From positions 3,870,001 to 3,934,000 of the forward strand of contig NC_070567.1 of assembly GCF_026914185.1 (NCBI RefSeq): a stretch of 64,000 nt of DNA. Reading direction: 5' to 3'. Made by a program: the position numbers and the translations under genes. How positions within the stretch are numbered: the first letter of the stretch is position 1; every line of letters begins with the position of its first letter. The notes beneath the pieces were generated by a model that saw only the letters and a program-made list of their open reading frames with translations, had not been told where the DNA came from and made no database searches. The stretch comes from Puccinia triticina (lineage: Eukaryota > Basidiomycota > Pucciniomycetes > Pucciniales > Pucciniaceae). Shown here piece by piece: positions 10,038 through 24,372 of this stretch.

Positions 10038-12839
10038 TAAGGCTGTGACCTGGGGTTTGGGACGGGGTCTGAGGGTCATCCCGAACCCCAAGCCCCGGAA
10101 AAGCCCCGGGGCGCCCCAAAGCCCCGGGCATGAATTTTTTTTGATATGCTCACCACCATGGTCCGCCCATGGTTCAGGAGCTGAGTTTTGCCCTAGTTAG
10201 GGATATTGGATCTATCCATTGGGCTTCAGCGGTCTGTAACGGTGAATTATTGAAGCATTCTCCAAATTAACCTTGGTTTGAAATTAAGTAGTAGCCTCAA
10301 TTTTCAACAAGATGAAAAGAAGAAAGCCCTCCGATTTACTCTCATCTCAGCCGGAATCCTCTGCATCATCATTGACAAACTATATTGAACTAGATTACAG
10401 TGAAGAAGAAACTACTCCAACCCAACCTAGCAAGCGCAGTTGGGTTTGGAACCACTTCAAGCCAACGGCGGACGGAACCAAGGCTATCTGTCAAGTTGTC
10501 CAAAAGACCGGAAAGTGTTGTGGAACGAGGATCAAGAAGGATAAAAGTGGAAGTACGAAAAGCTTCCATGGACACCTTATGCACATCCACCACCTTGCAG
10601 ATCCAAAACTGCTGAAGAAAACGAAGAGGTCTTTGCACATGGATCTTGAGAGCTAGTCAAAGTCAGGTGCTTCGAAACCAAAAGTGAGTCAAATGCATTA
10701 GAATTTTTAATCCCTTCCCATCCTTTGTGTACAAAAGCCATGAGAATTCTGAGCAACTGACGGGTTTTGAGTTTTCATTTCAGGTAGAGCTCAACAATGA
10801 ATCCCTCAAGAACGCATTGGTTTACTTCTTAGCCGACAGTGATCTTCCGTTTGCCATGGTCGAACGAAAGTTGTTCCGTGAACTCGTAGCCCTACTCAAC
10901 CAGGGTGCCATCCCTCTAATGAACGATGTCAGCCAAACTGGCATTTCCAACCACCTCATGAGAGTGTATCTTCAATTGCAAGAGACAATTAAACTAAAAT
11001 TCCTTGCAAAGCAAGATTCAATCTCCTTTACGACCGATGCTTGGACTGCTCCCAATGTCACCGCTTTCATGGCGGTAACAGCTCATTACATCAACGAAAA
11101 GTTTGAGATGAAAGACTTGACACTTGCAGTGCCTCATATTGAGGGTACGTCTTCAGTTGTTGACTCGCTATTTCTCCAAGAAGAAAACTGACCAATAACT
11201 TCCTCCAGGCCAACATACAGGCAAACGATTTGCTGAACCATTCTATGAGACACTTGAAAGCTATGATTGCATCAAAAAAATCCACACAATTACCGCAGAT
11301 AACGCTGCAACTAACAATCAGATGGCAAAAGAGCTGTCTCTTCAGATCCCTAGCTTCAACACCTTGATGGAACTACTCGGATGTGTTGCTCATGTGATCA
11401 ACCTCACTGCCAAAGCAGGAATATCCGCTCTTGGAACTGTAGATGATGATAACAAAGGCAAAGCGCTGCCAACTGATCAAATGGACTCTTCGGAGAATGA
11501 GCAAAGTCGAGCCCAGCCCAATTGGATGGGTATTGGATACGTGACAAGCAAACCAGATGGTGCTGATATCAATGCAAAAAGTATTCTCAAAAGAATACAC
11601 GGCTTGTGTACTTGGGTTCGGTTTTCACCTCAGCGCCGTGAACGCTTTGCAAAGGTCGTCAGCTTGATTCAGCCAGACCTCTACGAAAAAAAATCAAGTG
11701 TCTTGACATTGATGTCTTGACTCAATGGAACTCGACGTTTGCAATGTTTCACCGGGCTATCTTACTCCAAGAATCATGTGACCATTTTTGCCTAACTCAA
11801 ACGGAGACTTGAACATTTAGGTTAAACCAAAAAGAGTGGAATCAGGCCAAGAACATCATGTCACTCCTCGAACCGCTCAGTGAGGCGACCGAGATGTTAT
11901 GTGCATCTAAATACCCGACCTTAAACACAGCATTGCCTGTCTACATGCTGTTGATGGAACACTTCCACACAAATAGGCGAGGCCTTTACGATCAAGCTCA
12001 ACTTATCAACCCAGCCGCAGAAATGATTGAAAAGATCAATGGTTATCTCACCGATGCACTTTCCAAACCTGTTTACATGTGCGCAATGATTCTAGACCCA
12101 ACGTTCAAGACCTCGTTTTGGAAATCTCATGCTTGATTCATACACGACCATTACAATCTCACTATTGACGGCCTACTCAACACCTTCCACGCGGCTGCCA
12201 AAGCCTTTCATGAAACGTTCCAATCTGATGAAAACGGAGCAAACAAGGAGAGCCAGGCCCCGAATCCCTCCAGCTCTGCAAAACCAAGCTTCTTCTCTGC
12301 TGCGCTGTATCAACCAAGCGCGCCTATCGAGGGCATCAAAGCCAAAATAACACGCTACTTGAAGGAAGATACCGAACCGGAAGGGGTCAAACCCCTCGAC
12401 TATTGGGTCGGTCGTCAAAAAAGCTATCCAATCCTTTCCAAAATGGCTCGCCGGTACCTTTCCATTCCGGCTACCAGCGCCGCCTCTGAACGAGTTTTTT
12501 CCAAAGGCCAACGAATTGTATCATGGCAGCGAGCCTCCCTCAAGCCAAGCAGTATTGAACACCTTTTGTGCCTCAAGGGGTGGTACCAAACCTTTGGTGG
12601 TCAATTCTAGGTGTTCTATCAGCTCTTCTCCTAATTTAAATACCTTGTACATAGTAACATGGTCATTAGAATGCATAAAAAATAGTAAAAAAAAAAGCCA
12701 TTGCACCCCTCCCCTCCCTCTCGGCAGTTCTCCCATGCCCCAGGGCTTCGGGGTTTTCAAGAGCTCTGTCCCGAACCCTGTTCCCCGGGGTCAGACCACG
12801 GGGCTAGACCCCGGGGTGCCAGTTCGGGTCGCAGCCTTA
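10038..12839 (+). mobile_element. hAT-superfamily DNA transposon, 2802 bp
   Basis: The element begins TAAGGCTGTGACC and ends with the reverse complement of TAAGGCTGCGACC (12 of 13 bases agree), followed by GC-rich subterminal sequence full of CCCCGG motifs at both ends. An 8-bp duplication flanks it. It holds one interrupted transposase gene reading left to right. With its ends and target duplication intact it looks fairly recent, yet its gene is broken. Confidence 0.92.
10312..12610 (+). pseudogene. hAT transposase with BED finger, inactivated
   Basis: The frame opens with MKRRKPSDL and a BED zinc finger (WNHF, CQVV, CGTRI, HLMHIHHL). It continues through FTTDAWTAPN and TADNAATNN, and ends in the hAT C-terminal dimerisation region (DYWVG, YLSIPATSAASERVFS). 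Two introns are credible: 10684-10783 and 11145-11208. Four lesions break it: TAG at 10654-10656, a frameshift in the eight-A run at 11686-11693, and TGA at 11810-11812 and 12134-12136. Each stop sits where Gln or Arg would continue the frame, as expected if C changed to T. The element could move only with transposase supplied by another copy. Confidence 0.9.
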
Positions 12840-12847
12840 GAGAAACT
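12840..12847 (+). repeat. hAT target-site duplication, right
   Basis: GAGAAACT follows the right inverted repeat and equals 10030-10037. Confidence 0.9.
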
Positions 12848-13049
12848 TGTCCGTAAGATCTCATCCGAGAACAACGGCAGCGCCGATTGTGACAGTACAG
12901 CGACATCCGGACATCAGGAGGAAAGGTGGTTATGGAGCGAGGCGTGGGAAACCTGGAGGATTGGTTACATACTCAGCTTAGGTTTACATCTTGTAGATAG
13001 ATTCACCGCTAGAGCCTGTATTTTCTTTTCTCTTTCCTTTCTTTTCCCA

Positions 13050-13340
13050 CTCATCTAGTCATCTCCACTCCTCACCTCAATAGGTGATTATCTCTTCTCT
13101 TGTGTCCCTTTGCTCTCCCAAGACTTCCTCTCGTGCTCACTGCGGTCCACTGGCGCTTCTCAGGTTTGCTTTTCTTTTTCCTCTTTTGTCGCTTCCTGTC
13201 TAGTTTTCTCTTGCTATGCAATGAACACTCATCTAGTCATCTCCGCTCCTCACCTCCATAGGTGATTATCTCTTCTCTTGTGTCCCTTTGCTCTCCCAAG
13301 ACTTCCTCTCGTGCTCACTGCGGTCCACTGGCGCTTCTCA
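13050..13340. repeat. two 113-bp direct repeats (13050-13162, 13228-13340)
   Basis: The block starting CTCATCTAGTCATCTCC and ending GGCGCTTCTCA occurs twice with only two or three changes, separated by 65 bases. It is pyrimidine-rich and non-coding. No inverted ends are visible, so it may be part of an LTR leader or a local duplication. Confidence 0.85.
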
Positions 13341-13654
13341 CCAATCTCCTCTGGATGAACGCATTGGGCGTTGACTTGAAGACCCCCAGCGTGAAAATTC
13401 CCGCCAGTCAATCCACTTTACTGGCCAGATTTGCAACCTTGCCCCTATTAGACTTTGTGGCCCATACCGCCGCCGCATACGTGATCCTGGGGAAAAGCAC
13501 ACATTTAATCAGGCGTCCCCCCTTCAGTTACAGAGGGACTTAGTTAAGTTAGGGCTTCGAGCTTAACTAAGCCTCTCCGAGGAGGCGCGAAGCATCTCCT
13601 GCGCTCCCCCGAGGAGGGACTTGCGTTAAGTTCGGTCTGGCTTACGGTTTACCC

Positions 13655-15120
13655 AACTCATTCTCTCCTCGCGCGGAGTGGTAAACCGCTGGTGGCATTG
13701 CACCTACCAATAAACCATTGGTCGCAGCTGACTTTTAAACTCCTCGTCCCGTTGCGCCGAACGGAAGGAGGGAGGGTCCCCGTGGGACGGCGTCCCCCCT
13801 CCACCCTTGGGAGGGACTTTGGATCATCTTAGAAAGGGAACATGGCACACTTTTCTCTTGGGGTAGAGGAACAGGAATCCTCCTGATATCCTCATTTCTT
13901 GTGAAAAAATTCGCAAAATCACGGCTCGGTGAAGAAAAGTGAGGATGTATTTGATACTACGGCAATCTTGCTTGATTGAAGTCATCAGAATCGGGATTTC
14001 TTTACACAGGATATGATCATCTGGTGGCGGGAACAACAAATGAGTTTTGAGCAATGTGAAATCAAATTTTATCTTTCTTTCAGTGAAATACATCATGGCA
14101 TTAAAGGAGTAGGGGAACAGCTGTACATTTGCACAGTCTTCACTTTGTTCGGAGAGTGGGGCGAGGGATGGTACAGCTCTGTTCAGACTGTGCGTCCCTG
14201 AAACTAAGGTAGACTCTACCATTGGGACCGCGAGCCCCTCCCATGATGCGAACCAGGCCGCACTGTCAAAGACGTGTCGGGTAAGTCTCTTTCCTTGAGC
14301 ACTAGGCAAGTGACAGATGAAGCAGGATATAAATGGGTAAAATCTCACGTAGACATTGCAGTAAATGAGTGTCTTGATAAAATCGTCCTGTAGTTGTGCC
14401 TTTGTTCTGATGAGGGAAAAAAGGGAATAGTTAGTGCGCAAGGAACCATCTAGCTGAGCTTGGAAGTGATTATGGGAGGTATGGGTGCCTACACTTCAAG
14501 TATCGAGTAATCATAAGTGTAAACGTTGATCTAAACAGAGGGATAAGTTGATCTTGACATCAGCTATCTCATCAAAACCTACTTGTGCTGGCAGACGATG
14601 CCTATTAGCTAATGATTCGACTGACCGTGCATGTTTTGTAAGTTTTTTCCACCGAGTCAGTCAGTTTAAAGTCATCGGTTAAGAGCCGCCCGGTGGAGTC
14701 AGTAGCGACGGCGTCAAGTGCCCTAGTGGGTTGACCAAGCAGGCTCCGTCAAATTCAGGAACAAGCACTTGGAAAGCAAGACCGGCAGCCCATCAGAAGA
14801 CTCACTTCATACAGTCGTCCTTTGTTAGTGGTTTTGCATTATCATCGTTGATGGCACACGTTGGCAATCGGGCCGGAAAGTCGGAGTCCCACGACTGGAA
14901 CCCGCCGAGGGCCCGGATGCCAGTGTAGAACCAAATCGGGTCCTTGCTATGAGTGGTGGTACCACCAGCCTGAGGGTATCAGAATCAAACTTGTTAATTT
15001 GGTCGGTCATTGTGTCACCACCGTGATCTTGGCGATGAACCAACTAGCCAACTGACATCGTATCGGCATTTCTCAAGGATCTCGTTGAAACGAGCTTCCA
15101 CTTCGGACTTGGTGCTATGA
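13655..15120. repeat. segmental duplication, copy B (partner of 5935-8172)
   Basis: This is the uninterrupted copy. It starts with the ACCAATAAACCATTGGTCGC region and runs through the 3' half of the secreted-protein gene. Beyond about 15114 the gene continues with no partner in copy A. Confidence 0.8.
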
Positions 15121-15622
15121 TTAGGGAGGATTTCAAAAGGTTAATGTATGAAGATGTTTGTTCTGCAAACTGTGGCTTACATGCGGCTACCCAATTCATT
15201 GTAGATAGATATCTGATGATTAGGGTGATTTGCTCCAAGTAACTGTCAGTATAAGCTGATGCTCAACACATCCATGAGAAAATCAGGTTGAGTGGACATA
15301 CATTGCATTCTCCGTAGGTGTAATCTGCTAGCTTAGACGCTAGATCAAGGGTATTGTCGGGGTTGTAGACGATTTGGGAGATTGCTCTGATTTGAGTAAG
15401 GATGAGGATGATTTCACAGTCTTGTCAATTTCTCTACTCACCATTGAGTGGCAAAAAGTCAAGATGACTGGTAGGAGGGAAGAGAAAAACCTACTTCAAA
15501 CATTCCTCTTTGCGGACAGGTCTATGAGGGTCAATATCAGGATTGCATTTTATTGAGGTAGATTCAGCGGCTAGGTGATTGAACAAAGCGATGAACGCGA
15601 AGTGAATGTAGTAAGCAAGCAT
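14266..15622 (-). CDS. cysteine-containing secreted protein, 10 exons, 255 aa
   Basis: I do not recognise the family, but the model is strong. Ten exons join in frame: 15622-15495, 15467-15438, 15386-15302, 15242-15181, 15114-15045, 14969-14806, 14722-14626, 14530-14493, 14406-14349 and 14301-14266. The protein starts with a clear signal peptide (MLAYYIHFAFIALFNHLAA) and has about nine cysteines. Two parts resemble each other: EECLNHLDFL with VYNPDNTLDL and YTYGECN, and DDCMKALDAV with ATDSTGRLL and YKTCTINVY. This suggests an internally duplicated extracellular module. The last exon reads CSRKETYPTRL. A TATA box lies about 170 bases upstream of the ATG. Its 3' half is duplicated as a pseudogene at 7330-8172. 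A role as a secreted, possibly host-facing, protein is inference. Confidence 0.72.
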
Positions 15623-15790
15623 TTTGTATTTTTGAGTTTTGCGGCGAGTTTCCGTAGCAGTGCGCTGAAGTGAATTTGTGGGTTTCAAAGAATGTGAGAT
15701 CACAATAAGGTCAATGCCAGAATGTGAAGCAGTGTGGCGCGGAAGTCGGTTTCTTGAACGCTGAGTATAAGTGAAGACGAAGTTGGCGGT

Positions 15791-15803
15791 CTTATATATA
15801 CCC
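15791..15803 (-). promoter_or_regulatory. TATA box of the 255-aa secreted-protein gene
   Basis: On the minus strand this reads GGGTATATATAAG. It lies about 170 bases before the ATG at 15622 and suits the core promoter of that gene. Confidence 0.55.
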
Positions 15804-16902
15804 ACCGCGTAGCCACAAATCCACTTCCAGACCAGTTGGACATCTGTTGCTAGATGGGACGATGTCGGGGAATGTCAAAGGAGGTGGCACCAACCCCGAG
15901 CGCCCGTTTCCAAATAGCTGCCTTCCAAGGCTCGAGGGATGAAGGATACTTTACTCATCAGGAAGTTCTAGTAAACAATAGCATTCGGCCGGTCAGTCCG
16001 CCGGCGATGACAACGGAATCTGTTCAAGGAGTTGGCAACAAACAAGAATAACCGCCATGATCTGTCAAGGGTCCAGCCAAACTCATGTACCCACGTATGA
16101 AATCCAGAACCCTTTTGGAGAGCACTTTGGTAATCCGCAGGGATGAAACGTGAGGGTGCTTGATAAGCCGTAATTTAGTCCAAATTTGAACTTGGCACTA
16201 TGCATTCCCGCTGGCGCTTCGAGAGTAGCTTGAAGCAGACTGGACCTGAGGCAACGGTGTATCCGCTGCGCCACGCTAAAAAAGCCGCCATTCAGCTTAA
16301 TACAGTGGTTCACATCTACGTTCACAGACCAAAAAGCAATAGAGGAGAGAAAAATATGTGGGTGTGTCACAGTGTGCTTTCTTACGCTCTGGGATGCCGG
16401 TGATGAAAGAGCAAAAGAGAGTAAGATTTCAGGCATCACAGAGATAACAACAAATAAGGACAATAAAAGAAGAGAAGAAAACATCACAGTGCTTACCTGG
16501 GATGCCGGTGATGAAAGAGCAAAAGAGAGTGAGGAAAGGGGGATCACCGGCACCCAGGAGAGGAGTCTTTTAGAGTAATGAAAATAACATGATATAAAGA
16601 TAATCTAAATTCATATGCTAGTAGTGAAATATAACTTATGTCATAACATGCTTGACAAAATCCAGTGGAGTAAAGTCATGGGAGCCCCTGGCAAGGAGGG
16701 TACCGGTATAATAAAGGAATGTGTGTGAATTTCTTTTGAAGAAATTGAAATTGAAATCCAAAATTGGAATTTGTTGCTATGGTACAGGCACTAAACCTTG
16801 CGTGAAAACTGTAATTAAAGGAGAAGGGGGAAATCTTTCAGCTTGCGGAATCCATGTTGTTAATGGAGAACCCCGCCATTTCCAAAAGTATACTTTTCCC
16901 AG
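15804..16902. other. non-coding spacer with a 33-bp direct repeat
   Basis: No supported gene. The same 33 bases, starting TGGGATGCCGGTGATG, occur at 16390-16422 and 16498-16530, with related flanks. The rest is AT-rich and shows nothing further. Confidence 0.5.
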
Positions 16903-17292
16903 TTATCCTGACAGCGATAGTAGGAAGAAAAATTCCAAGTAATCTTCAACTACCTGTTTTGTACGTTCACTTTGCCCATCTGTCTGCGGATGATAGGCCA
17001 TGGATAACACCAACAAAGTGTTAAAAGATTTCATTGGTGCCTTCCAGAAATCACTAACAAAGGTACTGCCCCTTTCTGAAACAGTCCTATCCTGTAGATC
17101 ATGTAATATGAAAACATTTTTACTAGACAAGCCCACCAAAACCGCCAACAAAGGCACCTGCTTGCATGGAATGAAATATGTCAGATTGCTTAACAAATCA
17201 ATTACCGCCAGTGGAGGACTTCCTGTCACTTTTGAACAGATCTGGAATTCCAGATTTTGCAGGGAAATCTGGAATCTGGAACTCTGGATCAC
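16903..17292 (-). pseudogene. Ty3/gypsy integrase fragment
   Basis: The minus-strand frame contains the integrase core. LTYFIPCK and FILHDLQDRTVSERGS precede FVSDFWKAPM and the hallmark AYHPQTDGQSERTKQVVEDYL, which carries the catalytic glutamate. Neither reverse transcriptase nor LTRs are visible beside it, so this is a scrap of a dead element. Just beyond it, 17215-17350 carries short inverted AGATCTGG/CCAGATTT motifs. Confidence 0.75.
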
Positions 17293-17696
17293 TTTGGGGA
17301 TCTTTGGGGACCCAGATTTCCTTGCAAAATTTGATATCTGGTGGCTCAGATCTGACTTTCCAGATCAACAGGAAGTCCTCCAGTATAGAGTCAAAAATGC
17401 CCAAACCAGGCAACTTAACAAAGATATTCATCCCTATCACATCCCATGGCTTGGAATCATTTAGAGAACTCTCAAGTTAATTTTAATGTACTTAGTAGCA
17501 AGGTTTTGGGAGAGAAAAATCTGTCTTCTGCACATTTTATGAAGAAGTTGCAATGAAAGAGAGGAGTCTCCTGTCTTGCATATTTTGCAGAACACATCTT
17601 CTGGAATTTTGTCTTGGTCTAGGAGAAAATCCTGTCATTTGTTTTGGAATTTTTTATATTTGATGCCCACAATTAGTTCAGCAAAAGAGCATTAAT

Positions 17697-17815
17697 TCAT
17701 TTCCAGAAGAATGGCTGGGTTGAGGGTATCCCACCTCTAAACTGGTATGAACTCCACCAAGGATGATTTCATCCCAGATACCCTCAACTCAGCCATTTCT
17801 GCGGGCAGTGTTAAT
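17697..17815. mobile_element. degenerate CACTG-type foldback MITE
   Basis: The arms TGGCTGGGTTGAGGGTATCCC and, in reverse complement, TGGCTGAGTTGAGGGTATCTGG face each other around a short loop. The right end is GGGCAGTG. The arms match the complete foldback at 63733-63948, so this looks like a short, decayed relative. No clean target duplication is visible. Confidence 0.5.
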
Positions 17816-18163
17816 TTGTGCTCAAAGTGCTTCCAGAGCGTTTTGTCGAGAGGTTTTTTGGTTCTTATGAAACCCTACTTGCATTGATTTTTGGACTCTT
17901 CAGGCGATGTTAGATGTGAACAAGTAAACTTAAGTAGACTGGGATCTTAATAAAAAAGGATCACAAATGATATAGGATATGGATGATCTACAAAACTATA
18001 CGGGTGAAAAGTATATATCGCATGGGGGGGTGCCCTTGCGGGGGGTCCCCGGAATTACAAATTGGATACAAAAGAGGACAGAGCCATATGAAGGCTTGGA
18101 AATGGAGACAGCTGTGCAGAGGTACTATCATATCGAGGCGAGTTAGGAAAAATAAGCCGGCGT
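17816..18163. other. non-coding spacer
   Basis: AT-rich spacer, with a G-rich patch near 18025-18050, that leads into the 3' end of the minus-strand gene at 18164. Nothing else is visible. Confidence 0.4.
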
Positions 18164-18850
18164 TCAGTTCGGCACGAAATCACGAAGGAATTCATTGATT
18201 ATTAATTGGATCCTGGCAGCTTCAGCATTTTCTTCTTCTCGGTCAGAGTTGGAAGACTGCCCACCCGGCAGGACTTGGATTGCATCCACCCTGTCAGAAA
18301 CGGCGAAGTCGGAAGATCCATGAGCTGGGCCCTCGAGAGATTCGTCATGATCGTCGAACACGAAGTCGGCATCCTCGTCATACGGTGATGGATTTGACTC
18401 CGACCACAACAGAGTGCGCTCCTCCTGGGTCTGCAGCCGTCCTTGCGCTTCCGGGTATGGGGCCGGAGGCGTGCCAAGCCTGGTCTCCGGGGCGCTCGGG
18501 TAGTGCCAGCGCATGGTCCAAATCCTGGGATGGTCGACCTGGGTCGCCCTCTTCGTGTTCACGTCGAGCAGCTGCTCCCACGAGCGGGCTTTCGCAAGCG
18601 GATGCAGGTATGTCAGCTTCTTTTGTCGATGCGGGTCGCTTCGCGGCCGGCGAGATGGACCAGGGCGACGCGGGGGCGGACGCCGGGCTCGCAGTTTGAG
18701 CATCCTCTCTAAATATCAAAGACGCATTTTTGGCGTGGAGAGGATGATTATCAGGATGGGTCAGAAGACAAAGAAAGCAAAGCATCATGCACTGGTCTGT
18801 GCATTTGACTTACGAACACTTCCCCGAGCGCCATGCGTCGTTTCATTCAT
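18164..18850 (-). CDS. uncharacterised basic-to-acidic protein, 193 aa, two exons
   Basis: Not recognised. Exon 1 is 18850-18814, with donor GTAAGT; exon 2 is 18708-18164, with acceptor TTTAG. The joint keeps frame. The N-terminal third is very basic and Arg/Pro-rich (RRPPPRRPGPSRRPRSDPH). A middle segment reads SWEQLLDVNTKRATQVDHP, and the C-terminal half is acidic (DEDADFVFDDHDESLEG, SDREEENAEAARIQ). No signal peptide or membrane span is seen, so a nuclear or cytosolic protein is likely. It is transcribed away from the gene at 19130, with about 280 bases between the two starts. The minus strand has the best coding look; competing plus-strand frames here are shorter. Confidence 0.5.
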
Positions 18851-19129
18851 CTCGTGGTATCGAGAAAGGAGCAGATATAAGATTGGTTTTCTGCGGCTCG
18901 GGAGACCAGTAAAAGTTGAGGGCCTTGGGTTTGTCGGTTTAAGACAAGTCCGTAAATCGATCTGACTGGCGGAGAACTGGATGGGTTTCTATAAGTCAGT
19001 TGGATGGTACTGGGATTACTTGATGTCTGGTGGGGAGGATATATAGTGGCTTTGTGAAGGCTGGGGGCAAGATAAGGTGCCCCAGGCTGAGCCTACTTAA
19101 AAGGGTGCTCAGTTGCTATCTACTGAGCG

Positions 19130-19690
19130 ATGTTTACTTCCGCTTCTCACTCTTCACCCTCTTCACCTGAGCCAGGTGCATCCCGACAGCCCACAGGTGT
19201 GTCCAAACCCACACACAACTCCGGGGAATATTCGGCTCCAATTCTGGAGCTGAGTCCCCAGACCATTGTCCACTCTGGCAAAACTGGATACAACAATGGT
19301 TGCGCATTGCCTCAGGCTCCAGATTTCAACAGCTTACAGCAGCGTAGCAACAAAACAAAGGAGGCTGAGTTGACGACCCGCGGACAGAACGTCGGCGGCG
19401 ACTACCCTATCATGTCCTTTCTGGTTGGTGGAAATCTAGCTGATCAGTGCGGGTTTGTGGGAGCCATCCTGGCCAACACGCTTTCGCCGAACTTCCCGTT
19501 TGTGCTTTCCGCTCGGCAGATGACTTGGCATTGGCGAGAAGGAACCACGCCCTTTGTAGTGTACCAAAGGACCCCTTTGTACCAATCGATCGGGCATCAG
19601 ATTCAAGTATTGCGTGTACTATATCGTTACTTGCTATCTTCTACCGCGACCTTCGGAATTGGTGCGGACAAATTGGGTGGACAAGAGTGA
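19130..19690 (+). CDS. uncharacterised 186-aa protein, single exon
   Basis: Not recognised. The first 60 residues are Ser/Pro-rich and probably disordered. The second half is more globular, with DYPIMSFLVGGNLADQCGF, MTWHWREGTTPFVVYQR and a C-terminal stretch ending FGIGADKLGGQE. There is no signal peptide. A TATATAG motif near 19038 lies about 90 bases upstream. It shares a short divergent promoter region with the minus-strand gene at 18850. It could instead be a fragment of a longer, intron-containing gene. Confidence 0.4.
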   Translation: MFTSASHSSPSSPEPGASRQPTGVSKPTHNSGEYSAPILELSPQTIVHSGKTGYNNGCALPQAPDFNSLQQRSNKTKEAELTTRGQNVGGDYPIMSFLVGGNLADQCGFVGAILANTLSPNFPFVLSARQMTWHWREGTTPFVVYQRTPLYQSIGHQIQVLRVLYRYLLSSTATFGIGADKLGGQE

Positions 19691-20389
19691 CAGTCACCTT
19701 CCCCAATACAGTTAGGTGAATATTTGATGGGGTCTTTCGTGCATAATCCAGCAGTTTTTGCAATTACAAGAGATGAGGCCCCAATTATAAACACCTTTTT
19801 GAGATATTTTCGAAAAGTTTTTGAAAATGAACTGAAAAGTATTTGAAAACAAAATGAAAACATTTTTTTTTTCAAAAATGGTTCAAACACACCTCCTGGG
19901 TGTATTTGAGTGCATCTGCAGTATTTTTGGAATTAAAAAGATTTCAAAAAGAAGTTCAATTTCTTTTTTGGGCAAGTTCAAAAACTTTTCAAAAATATCT
20001 CAAAAAAATGTTTATAATTGTTCACTTCAATGATGAAAAAGAGATATAGAAGGGCACTTCTCTCACTCTGCGTATCGATGTAGGTGTATGTAGATAGCAA
20101 GGTCTGGCTTGGACGCCTGTTTTGGGAGGCGGAAGGACTGTTTCCAAGCCACGCCCTGGACGGTTACGAGCTTCGAGATGAGTGAGATGAAACCCAGCAG
20201 ATGAACCAGTCCTAGAGGGGGCAGTGGTTGTCGTGGCGTCGACTGGAGGCTGCAGCCAGGGGGTGTCTGCCATGGGGAGAGTGGTGTGCCGGAGCCGACG
20301 TCATCCTGCAAACTCAACCACTCCAATCACCATCATCATCACCTTCGCATCAACCATTTCTCAACAGAACATCCTATCCCTCCGCAAAC
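19691..20389. other. spacer upstream of the mutase gene
   Basis: The first 350 bases are A/T-rich with many AAAAnTTTT-like runs. The last 200 bases are less biased and contain an ATG-poor leader before the start at 20390. No further feature is supported. Confidence 0.4.
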
Positions 20390-23078
<2,689 letters not shown>

Positions 23079-23835
23079 TCGATCTGCCCTGATCTGCTCG
23101 TCTTGGATATTTACACGGTTTAGTCTTACATATATATACATTTTCGCCATGTAACTTGAAAGAAACACCGTGCAACTATCTTCCATAGATCTTCCTTGAT
23201 TCTTGCTCTCCGCGACAGACGAAAGCTCACAGACGATGTGTTTTCCTGTTTTTTAGAGGATTGTATCTTCTCTTACATGCTTTTTTTCTCTTTTGAACAA
23301 GAAAAACCAGATTCTCACAAAGAATACACCAATAGATTTCCCTCTGTCAATCCATCCTACCAACATTTTTCCTGTTTTTTTTTTCTATTTCTTTCGAGGT
23401 AAAACATACCTTCCGCGCGAATTGCTCCCCTCCAAGGGAGAGGACTGGCCAGGCTTTGTGGCTTGCAAAATGTTTTCAAATTTGGCACGGGGAACGAAAA
23501 TATATTTTGGGAATATCTACGGAACAAGATGAGATCCTTTTTGCAACATAAAAAAATGGGTCAACTCGTGGACATGAGGCACGGTCGAACGGCGGGCGGC
23601 CTCAGCCCACCGGACTGTGCAGATGTCAAAAGTCAACCTCTGAGGTGTGAGCAGGCAGATTGCAACGTCAGAAATGGGCAGGCAGCCGTCAAGGCTTCCA
23701 AGGTGCCGGTGACCACCGGGCGGAAGACGGTGAGAAAATGTGCAGACAGTAGCGTGCGAGACAGCCGTGAAAGCTTCCAAGGTGATCGTGCCAGTGACCA
23801 CCACTGATCTCAAATGTGCGGAGTGCCAAATAGCC
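23079..23835. repeat. spacer and left part of a dispersed repeat (KDZ target)
   Basis: 23079-23540 is AT-rich 3' flank. From about 23580 the sequence belongs to a dispersed non-coding repeat with motifs such as GCTTCCAAGGTG and CACCGGGCGGAAGACGGTG. Related copies lie at 36280-36480 and 37770-37910. The KDZ element is inserted in this copy. Confidence 0.65.
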
Positions 23836-23843
23836 CCCAGCTG
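23836..23843 (+). repeat. KDZ target-site duplication, left
   Basis: CCCAGCTG stands directly before the left inverted repeat and is repeated at 32365-32372. The related unoccupied site near 37904 has it once. Confidence 0.9.
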
Positions 23844-23960
23844 CACCCCAGTAGACCGGAAAGTGGCTATACAATAGGCCCCGGGGGAGTGTTCCCGCAC
23901 CTACAGGATAGGCGCTTGGCGCAGTTCGGTACATCTCGCAAATTTTCGCAATCCATCTCT
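23844..23960 (+). repeat. KDZ left terminal inverted repeat
   Basis: It begins CACCCCAGTAGACC and ends TTTTCGCAATCCATCTC. It aligns with the reverse complement of 32251-32364 with about three substitutions and a length difference of one to three bases, so the two ends have diverged little since insertion. Confidence 0.92.
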
Positions 23961-24372
23961 GATTTACATATGTACATGTCTAGTTGTGTGGACCCACGCG
24001 GCCTTTGCTGCGCGCAGCAGAGTGAAACCTATGTCCGCGAGCTCTCCATCATTGTCGAGGGCCAAGTCCCAACAAGACGTTCAAGCATCCCGGTCCCCAC
24101 CCAACTCCGCCGGATTGACTTCACCCTCAATGAACAACTCGGCCACTAACCACCCGTTCTCACCAACCTCGCCTGCCAACTCGAACTGATCAACCTCATC
24201 CTCAACCAACATCTATCCTGCCAGCTATCAATACACGTTCCCAATTTCTTTGTCCTTGTGAGTACTTTTAATCTTTCTCAGCGTACCAAAGCTGTTCACG
24301 GTTTGCATGGCGGACCCAATCTTGCATATGTGGATGGGACGACATGTAGGCTATTGCAGTTCATAGCTGAGG

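Noticed and set aside
16215..16285. tRNA-like sequence on the minus strand (TGGCGCAGCGG A-box match)
   Set aside because: The A box is good, but no B box lies at a proper distance and no cloverleaf with a paired acceptor stem can be drawn.
18280..18699. Plus-strand ORFs over the 193-aa gene
   Set aside because: The minus strand has a clean donor, acceptor and one long frame. The plus frames show arginine- and serine-rich noise typical of the opposite strand.
23517..23934. Minus-strand ORFs left of the KDZ element
   Set aside because: They cross the dispersed repeat and the KDZ terminal repeat, and have no recognisable protein motif.
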